From the NCBI RefSeq assembly GCF_017163755.1, contig NZ_JAFIWC010000012.1, positions 1-64,000 on the forward strand: a stretch of DNA of 64,000 bases, in the 5' to 3' direction. Origin of the DNA: Xanthomonas sp. GTDB taxonomy: Bacteria > Pseudomonadota > Gammaproteobacteria > Xanthomonadales > Xanthomonadaceae. Both the position numbers and the translations under genes were made by a program. This document shows, piece by piece, positions 18,200-28,033 of the stretch. Every line of letters starts with the position of its first letter. The stretch's first letter is position 1. The notes below the pieces were generated by a model that did not search any database, was not told the DNA's origin, and saw only the letters and a list, made by a program, of their open reading frames with translations.

Positions 18200-18700
18200 A
18201 TGCACGTACAGACCTGGCTGCTGCCGCCGCACGATTGGGTGCCCAACCATCCGCGCCTTCCGGTGCTGGCGTACCGCGCGGTCGCGCTCGGCGGCGACGA
18301 CAAGGCCGCCGCGTTCGAGCGCGCCTTCGCCGCCAACGGCTGGCCCCCGCAATGGCGCGACGGCATCTACGACTATCACCACTACCATTCCAGCGCCCAC
18401 GAGGCGCTCGGGATCGCCTGCGGCACCGCGACGCTGGTCCTTGGCGGACCGGACGGCGTGCGCACCACGGTGACGGCCGGCGATGCGCTGCTGTTGCCGG
18501 CCGGCACCGGGCATTGCTGCGTGGAGGCCAGCGACGACTTCCTGGTGGTCGGCGCCTACCCTGCCGGGCAGGACTGGGACATCTGCAAGCAGGCGCCAAG
18601 CGAAGCGATGCTGCGGCGTATCGCGCAGCTGCCGTTCCCGGACAGCGACCCGCTGGGCGGCGCGCAGGGGCCGTTGCTGGAGCATTGGCGCGCGCAGTAG
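18200..18700 (+). CDS. Cupin protein, YjlB-like
   Basis: A 166-residue single-domain cupin. The stretch WRDGIYDYHHYHSSAHEALGIA provides the first cupin motif with metal-ligand histidines and a glutamate, and GDALLLPAGTGHCCVEAS the second. The arrangement matches the B. subtilis YjlB group. No signal peptide. GAGGAGA lies upstream of the ATG. The reaction is unknown for the family; isomerase or dioxygenase activity is possible. It stands alone. Confidence 0.85.
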   Translation: MHVQTWLLPPHDWVPNHPRLPVLAYRAVALGGDDKAAAFERAFAANGWPPQWRDGIYDYHHYHSSAHEALGIACGTATLVLGGPDGVRTTVTAGDALLLPAGTGHCCVEASDDFLVVGAYPAGQDWDICKQAPSEAMLRRIAQLPFPDSDPLGGAQGPLLEHWRAQ

Positions 18701-19040
18701 CGCACGCACGGCCAAGCGCCTGTCCGCGGGTTGCCGCGGGCCGGCTCCTGCCGACGGCGGCAGCCGCCGCCAGGACGGGTTGCAGCGCGCGGCCCGGTTC
18801 GCGGCGTGCCGGCATCCGTCGCATGGCGATCGCGGTACCAGCCCCGGCATGCCGGGAAATCAGGTGCGTGCGGCGCCGAATCGCCGGCGAGCCGTCCGCG
18901 GGCACCAATTCGGTGCGTTGCGTCCATGCGCGCACGGACTGCAGCGGCGCAGGCATGACTTCCCGCACCCTGACTTACCGCAGGCGACGGCTCCGTCCCC
19001 AGCGCCGATGCTGCATGCAGGCCATCCAGGAACCGCCGTC
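18701..19040. other. Intergenic stretch, nothing recognised
   Basis: 340 bases with only low-complexity open frames. An in-frame ATG upstream of the next gene (MLHAGHPG) falls here but has no domain support. Confidence 0.45.
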
Positions 19041-19841
19041 ATGCGTCCGCTGCTTCGCGCCTGCACATTCTCCCTCGCCATCTGCGCCACGACCGCCGTC
19101 GCCGGCCCGCAGCTGTCCTCGCAGCAATGCGGTTTCTCCACCCCGTACGACGTACGCGTCGACCGCGACGGCGTCCTGCTGCGGCAGGCCGACGGCGAGC
19201 CGTCCAGCGTGCTGATCCATGACGGCGCCTTGCAGGTGGACGGCGCCGCGCAACGGCTCACCGCGGCCGATGCCCAGCGCCTGCGCCGCATCGAACAGGG
19301 CGCGCTGGCGGCGATGCCCGAGGTGGCCGGCATCGCCCGCGAGGCCGTGGGCATCACCTTCGACGCGTTCAGCGGCGTGGTGGAGGCGATCACCGGCAGC
19401 CGCAGCAAGGCGCGCAAGATGGACCGCCACCGCGATGCGGCGCTGGCCCACCTGGACCGCACGCTGGGCAAGGGGCTGTGGCAGCAGGAGCTGTTCGACG
19501 AACGGTTCGAAGCCGAGGTGAGCGCGGCGGCCGAGGAGATGGCCGGCACGCTGACCCGCGGTGTGGTCTGGGCGATGTTCACCGGCGGCACCGACGCCAT
19601 CGACCGGCGCACCGAGGCGATGGAGAAGGACATGGACCGGCGCATGGAGGCGCGCGGCAAGGCGCTGGAAGCCCGTGCCGACGCCCTGTGCGACAGGATC
19701 GCCGCGCTGGACGCACTGGAAGAACAGCTCGACTACCGCCTGCCCGACGGCAAGCGCCTGGACCTGCTCGAGCACACCGGCAAGCCGGGCAAGCGTGCCG
19801 ACACGACCGTCGCCGACGCACACGCTTCGCACAGCCGCTGA
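19041..19841 (+). CDS. DUF2884 family exported protein (YggN-like)
   Basis: A 266-residue protein with a signal peptide (MRPLLRACTFSLAICATTAVAG), then a mature N-terminal part beginning QLSSQQCGFSTPYDVRVDRDGVLL with the family's early cysteine. A long charged helical C-terminal half follows (EAMEKDMDRRMEARGKALEARADALCDRIAALDALEEQL), probably a coiled coil. This is the layout of DUF2884/YggN periplasmic proteins of unknown function. The start is fixed by the signal peptide. Confidence 0.82.
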   Translation: MRPLLRACTFSLAICATTAVAGPQLSSQQCGFSTPYDVRVDRDGVLLRQADGEPSSVLIHDGALQVDGAAQRLTAADAQRLRRIEQGALAAMPEVAGIAREAVGITFDAFSGVVEAITGSRSKARKMDRHRDAALAHLDRTLGKGLWQQELFDERFEAEVSAAAEEMAGTLTRGVVWAMFTGGTDAIDRRTEAMEKDMDRRMEARGKALEARADALCDRIAALDALEEQLDYRLPDGKRLDLLEHTGKPGKRADTTVADAHASHSR

Positions 19842-19970
19842 ATCCGGCGGTACGGGAAGCGCTCGGGACGCGCGCGCCATCAGGAGGCTGTGCGTGCCGC
19901 GCCGCGGTACGGCCACCAGCGCTTGCGCTAGCATGGGACGCGTCATTCCCGCGCCCTGCCGGAGGCCTCG

Positions 19971-20915
19971 ATGCGCCGCCCTGTTGCCGCCCTGCTCCTG
20001 CTCTTGCTGTGCGCCTGGGCATCCGAACTGCACGCCCAGGCGGCATCGGCCGATCTCGGCCTGTGGCGCCTGTACGACGACACCCTGCGCCGCGCCAAGT
20101 ACATCGACCTGACCCACGCCTTCGCTCCGGTGCAGCCGGTGTGGCCCGGCTTCGCCGCGGCCCGGTTCAAGCCCGCCGTGGCCGGCAGCGACATCTCCGG
20201 CTACGCCAGGCGCGGCGACGAATACAGCTACGACAAGCATGGCTTCGTCGCCACCGCCTACGAGTTGAGCACCGACCAGTACGGCACCCAGCTCGATCCG
20301 CCCGCGCACTGGAATCCCAGGGGGGCCACCATCAGCGACCTGCCGGCCACCTACACGCTGCGTCCGCTGGTGGTGATCGACGTCCACGACAAGGTCGCCC
20401 GGGATCCTGGCTACCACGCCGGTGTCGCCGACATCGACGCATGGGAAAAGCAGCACGGGCGGATTCCGGCCGGGGCGGTGGTGATGATCCGTACCGACTG
20501 GTCCAAGCGCTGGAACGACCCCAAGCGTTTCGTGGAGAAGCCCTTTCCCGGCATCACCCTGGACGCGCTGAAGCTCCTGCACCTGCAACGCCGCATCCTG
20601 TTCCACGGCCACGAGCCGCTGGACACCGACGCCACCGCCACCCTGGAAGGCGAACACTGGCTGCTGCACCACAACTTTGCCCAGGCCGAAGGCGTGACCA
20701 ACCTCGACCAGGTGCCGCCGGCAGGCGCATTGATCGCCATCGGCTACGCCAAGCCCGAAGGCGGCACAGGCGGCTTCGCCCGCTATGTCGCCATCGCGCC
20801 GCCCGACTGGCCGCATGGCGTATCGGTGGACCAGGTGCCTGGCGCGCCGCTGCCGGAGCAGCCGTCGGAACTGGCCCGGGACAGCGACGGCGTGATGCGC
20901 CCGCGCGGCAAGTGA
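19971..20915 (+). CDS. Exported cyclase-family (kynurenine formamidase-like) hydrolase
   Basis: A 314-residue protein of the metal-dependent cyclase family (PF04199; relatives are kynurenine formamidase and polyketide cyclases). It starts with a signal peptide ending near LHAQA. The family motif is present in altered form: YGTQLDPPAHWN instead of HGTHxDxPxH, so one metal-ligand histidine appears replaced. HGHEPLDTDA and NLDQVPPAGALI follow as in the family. No tryptophan-catabolic genes are near, so the substrate is open. Confidence 0.83.
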   Translation: MRRPVAALLLLLLCAWASELHAQAASADLGLWRLYDDTLRRAKYIDLTHAFAPVQPVWPGFAAARFKPAVAGSDISGYARRGDEYSYDKHGFVATAYELSTDQYGTQLDPPAHWNPRGATISDLPATYTLRPLVVIDVHDKVARDPGYHAGVADIDAWEKQHGRIPAGAVVMIRTDWSKRWNDPKRFVEKPFPGITLDALKLLHLQRRILFHGHEPLDTDATATLEGEHWLLHHNFAQAEGVTNLDQVPPAGALIAIGYAKPEGGTGGFARYVAIAPPDWPHGVSVDQVPGAPLPEQPSELARDSDGVMRPRGK

Positions 20916-20996
20916 TTGCCTGGTCCGTGACTGATCGTGCGTCAACGGCCTAGATGCGCGCGGCGGAAAAGGACTTCCCTCGCACGTCCTCGCCCC

Positions 20997-22184
20997 TCAG
21001 GGCAGCGACCTCGCACCTGTTTCCCAGACCGCTTCGGCGGGGTCGAACTCGGCCGTCATCATTGTTCCTGCCCTCCAGCCGAACCCGGCAACGGCCAGTG
21101 GCCCTTCAAGCAATGGTTCCAGAGCAAAGTTCCTCTCGATGTCGACCTCATTGATCGCCGACGTGACGAATGCCGCCAGCCCCAGCTCTGTCGCGCTCGC
21201 GTAAATGGCCTGGGAAATGTGGCCCACATCCAGGACTACAGCGCGATAGGCTTTCGAATGATGCCTGTACTTCCAGAAGCTTCGCGCATAACGAGGTGCG
21301 AGTATCAACTGTACAGGCGCGTCCGCGAACCAATGCTGTCCGGCCAGCATCTCCCTGGCGGCCGCAGCAAGTGATCCGTCAGGCGCTGGCATAGGCTCCA
21401 AGGCGTGATCTATCGGATGGTAGTGATAGAGACCGGGAGACACGCCCTCCACCCGGTTCACCAGCAGGTAGATCTCGGTGGGATGCAGTCCGCCGCCGGA
21501 AGGAACGTTCTTCTTGAGAAACGCCATATCGTCGTGAACGCGCACGATTTCCTGAGCCATCACCACTCGCTGCATCATCCGCGCGAACAACTCCAATCCC
21601 AGCGGACGGTCCAGATCGAAATTCCTGCACGTGACCCGCCTCGATAAGAGCTTTTCGTATGCGTCCGGCTCAAGCCTGGGGAGCGGAAGCGACTCCTGAC
21701 CCTGCGCCAACCTGGATATGGCTTCCGCAGGAGGAACTCCAAGCTTGCTCCGCAGCCCCGCTGCGGTCGCCATCTCGCCAGCCTCCATTGCAGCGACGCT
21801 GTCCAAACCGTGCCAACGGCTGAATTTGTGGGCCAGCGCGGCGATAGGCCACCAGTGTGCAGAGCGGTTGCGTTCGTCCTGCTCGCGCATTGCGGCGTGG
21901 CCGTCGCCATCGCTGACCAGCAGGCCGTTTATCAACAGGGTTTCTATCAGCTCTGGCGGATATGCCTCCAGCGTACCGCTTTCGATCCATTCTTCAGCGC
22001 TCATGCGCCCCAGAAGCTCCCGCTCAGGCTCGGTGACTTCCACTTCTGCATCCAGATGAGGCGCAAGCGCTAGCCAACGGATCTTCCGGCTAATTCCGAC
22101 TCCCCCTTTGAACAGCGACAGCAGATCGAAATCGGTCGATTCCCTGGGCTCAAAAAATACGATTCCACAGCGACGCACGCGCAT
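20997..22184 (-). CDS. SagB-like peptide-maturation dehydrogenase
   Basis: A 395-residue flavin-dependent nitroreductase-fold protein of the SagB-type dehydrogenase group, matching what TIGRFAMs calls putative peptide maturation dehydrogenase (TIGR04511, from memory). The N-terminal 170 residues look like a peptide-recognition or helical domain. The C-terminal half has the FMN-binding signatures SRRVTCRNFDLDRPL, VPSGGGLHPTEIYLLV, GLYHYHPIDHALE and DVGHISQAIYASATELGL. In azol(in)e RiPPs such enzymes oxidise azolines; no YcaO cyclodehydratase is seen here. It is divergent from the precursor gene with 145 bases between them, and visibly less GC-rich than the flanks. Confidence 0.87.
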   Translation of the reverse strand: MRVRRCGIVFFEPRESTDFDLLSLFKGGVGISRKIRWLALAPHLDAEVEVTEPERELLGRMSAEEWIESGTLEAYPPELIETLLINGLLVSDGDGHAAMREQDERNRSAHWWPIAALAHKFSRWHGLDSVAAMEAGEMATAAGLRSKLGVPPAEAISRLAQGQESLPLPRLEPDAYEKLLSRRVTCRNFDLDRPLGLELFARMMQRVVMAQEIVRVHDDMAFLKKNVPSGGGLHPTEIYLLVNRVEGVSPGLYHYHPIDHALEPMPAPDGSLAAAAREMLAGQHWFADAPVQLILAPRYARSFWKYRHHSKAYRAVVLDVGHISQAIYASATELGLAAFVTSAINEVDIERNFALEPLLEGPLAVAGFGWRAGTMMTAEFDPAEAVWETGARSLP

Positions 22185-22259
22185 TTTTTTCCTTGTTTTC
22201 TAGCCCCGGGAGCTACTTCTTGCAGCGCTAAAGAAATGGGCTCGACTGCCGATAGATTC

Positions 22260-22288
22260 TTGCACTGCATCACAACTAGCATCATGCT
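22260..22288 (+). promoter_or_regulatory. Candidate promoter of the RiPP precursor
   Basis: TTGCAC at 22260-22265, a 17-base spacer, then CATGCT. The -35 is good and the -10 poor. It lies about 40 bases ahead of the precursor start within the 145-base divergent region. Confidence 0.3.
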
Positions 22289-22329
22289 AACGCTGCTCCC
22301 ACCCTTCACTCCGCCAAGAGAATGCACGC

Positions 22330-22647
22330 GTGACAGACAGTGATGGATCCTCCTCCCCTCCGATCGACCCGGCAATTGCGGCGAAACTGCTTGACCTGCT
22401 GAGCTCGGACGATGCCTTTCGTACTGCATTCGAAGCCGATCCGGTGTCGGCGCTGGCCTCGATAGGGCTTGACCTTGGCGGCAAGGAATCAGCCAGATGC
22501 ATGAAAGTCGAGGTCATGGCATCCAAGGAGGAGCTTCTGGCCTCCAAGGAGCTGCTGCTGAAGCACCTGGTCTCCGGTGCGGCATTTCAGAATCCGCACT
22601 GTTTCGAAGCAAACAAGATCGAGGGCCACCTAAAGTCCGGCGGTTGA
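22330..22647 (+). CDS. NHLP-type RiPP precursor peptide
   Basis: 105 residues from a GTG start; the upstream ATG closes immediately. The leader PAIAAKLLDLLSSDDAFRTA, then FEADPVSALASIG, has the nitrile-hydratase/Nif11-like leader pattern (FxxDPxxAL). A charged middle follows (MASKEELLASKELLLKH, with a repeated ASKE-LL unit) and a short tail VSGAAFQNPHCFEANKIEG. Cysteines are Cys57 and Cys91. It fits the NHLP-related RiPP family (TIGR04509, from memory). The last 18 bases overlap the convergent cyclase gene. The core is presumably the tail after about residue 80. Confidence 0.82.
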   Translation: MTDSDGSSSPPIDPAIAAKLLDLLSSDDAFRTAFEADPVSALASIGLDLGGKESARCMKVEVMASKEELLASKELLLKHLVSGAAFQNPHCFEANKIEGHLKSGG

Positions 22648-25164
22648 TTGCCCAAGACCATGTTCCAGCCTCTTGATGCGCCGCGAGGAATTTTCGGCAT
22701 CGGCGACGTTGAGAGGCTGGAATATGAAGCTACCCGCCACTTCCGCGTATGCCAGGCCGCGCGCGCCGGCTATCGCCTTGTCCTGCTCGAGCGCGGCCGA
22801 TGCGTCGCCCATCCTCGCCAGCGCGTCGCGCATCACCACTCTGGCCTGAAATAGCTCCTGTCCATCCAGTTCCGGCTTGAGTAGCGCGACTGCTTGGTCG
22901 GGATGACCTTCGCTCAACAGCTGATTGGCCTGGACGACTATCGCCATCCTGTGCGCCGTGGCATCGCCCGAGTCCGCCGCCAACCTGATCAGTCCCGCGA
23001 AATCGGCGGGGAGCTGCTCTCCTCCCGCTCTTTGCATCAAGTAAACCGCGACCAGGGCAAAAGAGACATAGTCCGCTTTGTCACTGCCCGGTCTCAGACG
23101 CAGACCCGCAATGAGCTCGCTCGAATAGCTGTACAGCTCGCTCTTCAACTGCGGGCTGGGCATATTCGCCACTCTCATGGACAGCGACATCAGCCTGAAA
23201 TCATGATGAAGCAACTCGGACTCGCCGGTGACGCGCAGTGCTTCCCTGTCCGCGAGCGAAGCGGCTTTCTGCAGGTCGCCACCCTGCGCGGTAACGGCAA
23301 CGCTGGTGACGAGATCCGAGGGCCGAAGCGGGCCGGCGTGGCCTATAGTCCTCTGCTCGACCACCCTTTGCGCGGCCGCGAGATCGCCGGATGCGGCTAG
23401 GGCGAGTGCACTGCCTATTCCGGCGGCAGATCCGAACTCCCGCTCCGCTTGCCGGAAGTACTCGAGCGATTCCTTCATCCGACCTTGAGCGAGTTCGGCC
23501 CTGGCGAGTTGCTCGAGGGCATAGCCTCTCAACGGATTCTGGGTGGCTGTGGCGAGTTTCGAATATTTCGAAGCTTCCGCATAGTCGCCTTTCACCATCG
23601 ACAGCCAGCCATAGTTGGCCGCACCGGCGTAGTAATCGGGGTAGAGCTGCACCAGCAGCTTCCAGCGCCGCGCGGAATCTTCGGGTTTTGCCGAGAAGTA
23701 CTGCGCCTTCCATGCCTGCAAGTAGAGCTGGTCCCTTTTGGGCAACCTTTCGATATTGGCCAGCGCCGCGGAAAGATGCCTTTTGGCAGCCTCGGCATCT
23801 GCACGGCTTACATAGACCCTCATGATGGCGGCATGAGCCAATGAAAAGTTCTCGTCCAGTTCCAAGGCGCGGGCGAAGTATTCGATCGCCAGGTCGTTTT
23901 CCTTCTTCGCATACGCCTCCACGCCAAGCGAATACGCCCTCAGCGCATCGATACTTGATGTGGCCACTTGAGGCAGCGGCTGCGAGCTTTTGGCGATCGA
24001 GCCCATCGCCTCGCCCAGTTTGTCTCGAAGCTGCGCCGTCACGTCATCGATGGACGCCAACGCGGAGTCCAGGCCTTTGCCGTCCTTGGATACAACCATG
24101 ACTGTCGACCCGCTCGAAGGATCGACCACGTCCACACTCACCCTGAGCCGCCCCCCGATTTCCGCGACCGTGGGCAGCAGCACAGCCTTTGCCCCATCCC
24201 GCTGCGCTATCTCCGAAGCCACCGTCCGGTCCAGCGAGGTGCTCGCGCCTTGCCGCATCCGCGCCAGCGTATCTCGCACCTTCATGTCGCTCAGCACATT
24301 CACGTAGCGCGACTGCTCCAGGCTGATCCGGAACGCCTGCTCCAGCGAATCGTCGAGCAGCGTGTTGCCGGTCAGGTTGCGCAGGTCCCCCACCACCACC
24401 CAGTCGCGTTCGGCGAAGGCGATCGCCGGTTGCGGGCGGGTGGCGACCCAGGTGCCGACGGCGACTCCGGCGATCAGCGCCACTTCGGCGGCCAGCGCCG
24501 CCGGGCGCCGCCACAGCGGCAGGTCGCGCCAGGCCTTCGGGGTCGGCTTGGGCGCGCGCAGCGGCGTGTTGTCGATCTCGCCGACTTCGTAGATCTCCTG
24601 CGCAGTGGGCACGCCCTTGAAGCGCCAGCGCCCGTGCGATTTCCACAGCAGCCGTTCGCCGCGCTCGCCCAGCTCGCGCGCGGCGCGATGGGTCAGCGAT
24701 TCGGCCACCGCCGACAGCAGGATCTGGCCCGGCCGCGCCAGGCTCATCAACCGCGCCGCCATCGGCTTGGCCAGGCCTTCGACCTCCAGCGGCTTGGCGC
24801 CCACCTGCACCGCTTCGTCGCTGTTGCGCCAGGTCAGCACTTCGCCCACGTGCAGCCCGGCGCGCACCTTCAGCTGCAGCTTGCGCGGCGCGGCCAGTTC
24901 GTTGAGGCCGCGGCTGTAGTCCAGCGCGAAGCCGAGGCCGTCGATCGGCCGCTCGAACAGCAGCAGCAGGCCGTCGGAGCGGTCGATCAGGCGCCCGCGC
25001 CAGCGCTGCTGCAGTTCCAGCACCAGGTGGTCGTGCTGCTTGAACAGCTCGGCCGCGTTCGCATCGCCCAGCCGCTCCACCAGCGCCATCGAGTCGCACA
25101 GGTCGGTCAGCAGCAGCGTGCGCAGTTGCGGGGCGTCGGGCTGCGGCGGGTGGGCGTCGTTCAT
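22630..25164 (-). CDS. Class III nucleotidyl cyclase-TPR protein of the peptide-modification locus
   Basis: 844 residues. A class III cyclase homology domain spans about 13-200: TLLLTDLCDSMALVERLGD carries the first metal Asp, DRSDGLLLLFERP the second, and VRAGLHVGEVL follows. A membrane helix lies near 218-240 (AALAAEVALIAGVAVGTWVA), then a FlgO-like/TPR region (SLGVEAYAKKENDLAIEYFARALELDENF and many repeats). It fits TIGR04510 (putative peptide modification system cyclase, from memory) and the X. campestris guanylate cyclase XC_0250. It is transcribed 46 bases downstream of the CNB-GGDEF gene. GC drops abruptly from about 24350 leftward. Confidence 0.86.
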   Translation of the reverse strand: MNDAHPPQPDAPQLRTLLLTDLCDSMALVERLGDANAAELFKQHDHLVLELQQRWRGRLIDRSDGLLLLFERPIDGLGFALDYSRGLNELAAPRKLQLKVRAGLHVGEVLTWRNSDEAVQVGAKPLEVEGLAKPMAARLMSLARPGQILLSAVAESLTHRAARELGERGERLLWKSHGRWRFKGVPTAQEIYEVGEIDNTPLRAPKPTPKAWRDLPLWRRPAALAAEVALIAGVAVGTWVATRPQPAIAFAERDWVVVGDLRNLTGNTLLDDSLEQAFRISLEQSRYVNVLSDMKVRDTLARMRQGASTSLDRTVASEIAQRDGAKAVLLPTVAEIGGRLRVSVDVVDPSSGSTVMVVSKDGKGLDSALASIDDVTAQLRDKLGEAMGSIAKSSQPLPQVATSSIDALRAYSLGVEAYAKKENDLAIEYFARALELDENFSLAHAAIMRVYVSRADAEAAKRHLSAALANIERLPKRDQLYLQAWKAQYFSAKPEDSARRWKLLVQLYPDYYAGAANYGWLSMVKGDYAEASKYSKLATATQNPLRGYALEQLARAELAQGRMKESLEYFRQAEREFGSAAGIGSALALAASGDLAAAQRVVEQRTIGHAGPLRPSDLVTSVAVTAQGGDLQKAASLADREALRVTGESELLHHDFRLMSLSMRVANMPSPQLKSELYSYSSELIAGLRLRPGSDKADYVSFALVAVYLMQRAGGEQLPADFAGLIRLAADSGDATAHRMAIVVQANQLLSEGHPDQAVALLKPELDGQELFQARVVMRDALARMGDASAALEQDKAIAGARGLAYAEVAGSFIFQPLNVADAENSSRRIKRLEHGLGQSTAGL

Positions 25165-25191
25165 GGGCAGCTCGATGCTCGTAAGTGTGGC

Positions 25192-26211
25192 TCAGCGCGA
25201 GCCGGGGGCGACGTCGTGCCAGTACAGCCGGTTGCCGCCCAGGCGCTTGGCCTCGTACAGCGCGGCGTCGGCGTTGGCGTACCAGTCGTTCCAGTCCGAA
25301 TGCGGATCGACCAGGCTCACGCCGATGCTGACCGGGCAGATGTGCGGCAGCGGGTGCGGGACGCCGAGCAGGTTCTGCACGGTGGCGATCACGAATTCGC
25401 CGATGCGGCGCAGGTCCTGCTCGTTGCCGGCGGCGACCAGCAGGCAGAACTCGTCCCCGCCCAGGCGGCAGGCGATGTCGTCGACGCTGGCGACCGAGCG
25501 CAGGATGTTGGCCACGTTCTGCAGCACGCGGTCGCCGACCAGGTGGCCGTGCTCGTCGTTGATGCGCTTGAAGCGGTCGCAGTCGATCAGCAACAGGCCG
25601 GGACCGGGCGAGCGGCCGTCGCGGCGGCATTCCTGCAGGCGCAGGATCAGGCCGCGGCGGTTGTGCAGGCCGGTCAGCTCGTCGGTGCGCACCAGTTCTT
25701 CGGTCTGGCTGAGCTGGTGGGTGGTGGCGTAGAGATTGTCCAGCGCCGCTTCCAGGTCGTGGTTGCGGCGGCGCAGCTGGCGGATCAGGGTCTGTTCGTT
25801 CATCACCACGCGCATGATCGTGCGGCGCAGGAAGTAGGCGACCAGGCCGGGGTCGCGTTCGACCAGGCGCTGGAAGTCGTCGTGGTCCAGTTCGACCAGC
25901 GCGCCGTCGCTGGCGGCGATCGCGTCGGCGCTGCGCATGTGGCTGCCGATCAGCAGGCCAAGCTCGCCGAAGAATTCGCCGTGCCCAAGATGCTTGACCA
26001 CCAGGTCCTCTCCGAAATCCAGGTCGATCACGCCGCTGGTGATCACGAACATCGCACTGCCGCCGTCGCCGCGCCGGAACAGCACCTCGCCGGCGCGCAC
26101 CGCGCGCGGGCGGCCGAACTCGGAGAACAAGCGCAGTTCGGCCGCGGTCAGCACCGCCAGCTCGTTGGTCTTGGGCGCTACCGCGGGAAAGATCGAAGTT
26201 GTGTCGCGCAT
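25192..26211 (-). CDS. Cyclic-nucleotide-binding diguanylate cyclase
   Basis: 339 residues from MRDTTSIFPAV; starts 9 or 13 codons upstream are possible. A cNMP-binding domain spans about 25-130 (LFRRGDGGSAMFVITSGVIDL, FFGELGLLIGSHMRSADAIA), then a GGDEF domain at about 175-330 with an intact CRLGGDEFCLL active site. No RxxD inhibitory site sits five residues before GGDEF. This is the layout of X. campestris XC_0249, which binds cGMP made by the neighbouring XC_0250 cyclase and makes c-di-GMP. It leads the operon with the cyclase. Confidence 0.9.
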   Translation of the reverse strand: MRDTTSIFPAVAPKTNELAVLTAAELRLFSEFGRPRAVRAGEVLFRRGDGGSAMFVITSGVIDLDFGEDLVVKHLGHGEFFGELGLLIGSHMRSADAIAASDGALVELDHDDFQRLVERDPGLVAYFLRRTIMRVVMNEQTLIRQLRRRNHDLEAALDNLYATTHQLSQTEELVRTDELTGLHNRRGLILRLQECRRDGRSPGPGLLLIDCDRFKRINDEHGHLVGDRVLQNVANILRSVASVDDIACRLGGDEFCLLVAAGNEQDLRRIGEFVIATVQNLLGVPHPLPHICPVSIGVSLVDPHSDWNDWYANADAALYEAKRLGGNRLYWHDVAPGSR

Positions 26212-26480
26212 ATTCGGCGCGGCGCTGTCGCAGGTCATCCGGTGCCCCACTACTACTCGAGCATCACAGTGCCGGAGTTAGGCCGGCAGCATAGCACCTG
26301 AATAATCCGTTCACCGAGACATCACAACCAATCTCGGTCATAAATGAGACAACCTGTCGAATCGGCCCGCAGCGCGAAGCGCCGACCCGCATCGGACCTT
26401 TGCCTACCGTTGCCGGGTCGGTCCGCCTGGATCCGGTAAGCAGCAAGCAACTCCACCCGACGTCCACGCTCGCCGGCACG
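26212..26480. other. Intergenic stretch
   Basis: About 270 bases upstream of the CNB-GGDEF gene and downstream of aceA. Alternative upstream starts of the CNB-GGDEF gene fall in the first 40 bases. No gene is recognised; a moderately AT-rich patch near 26290-26350 could carry the promoter. Confidence 0.45.
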
Positions 26481-26508
26481 AAAAAGGGCCCGGGACGAAC
26501 CCGGGCCC
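26481..26508 (-). terminator. Terminator of the aceB-aceA operon
   Basis: On the minus strand a perfect 9-bp stem GGGCCCGGG/CCCGGGCCC with a five-base loop, followed by five T residues. It lies 44 bases after the aceA stop codon. Confidence 0.88.
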
Positions 26509-26551
26509 CGCCCCCTCCCAGGGGTCCGGCCAATAGACACCTGGCTGCAGG

Positions 26552-27847
<1,296 letters not shown>

Positions 27848-28033
27848 CTTGCGTTCTCCTCGGATGGATACGGCGGATGGAACGGTGGAGCGTTCTTGCG
27901 GATCAAACGTGGACGGCGGCCGGTGGACTCACAGCGCAACGGCGAAGCCACCGCCTTGGCGCCGGTAAGAGGTCGGATCCGGGAACACCGCTTGCACGAT
28001 CCCCATTCCCGAATCCCCACTCCCGGCCTTCAA

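Noticed and set aside
23968..26301. A 777-residue plus-strand open frame across the cyclase and CNB-GGDEF genes
   Set aside because: It is antisense to two genes with intact domain motifs and has biased Ala/Arg/Gln composition.
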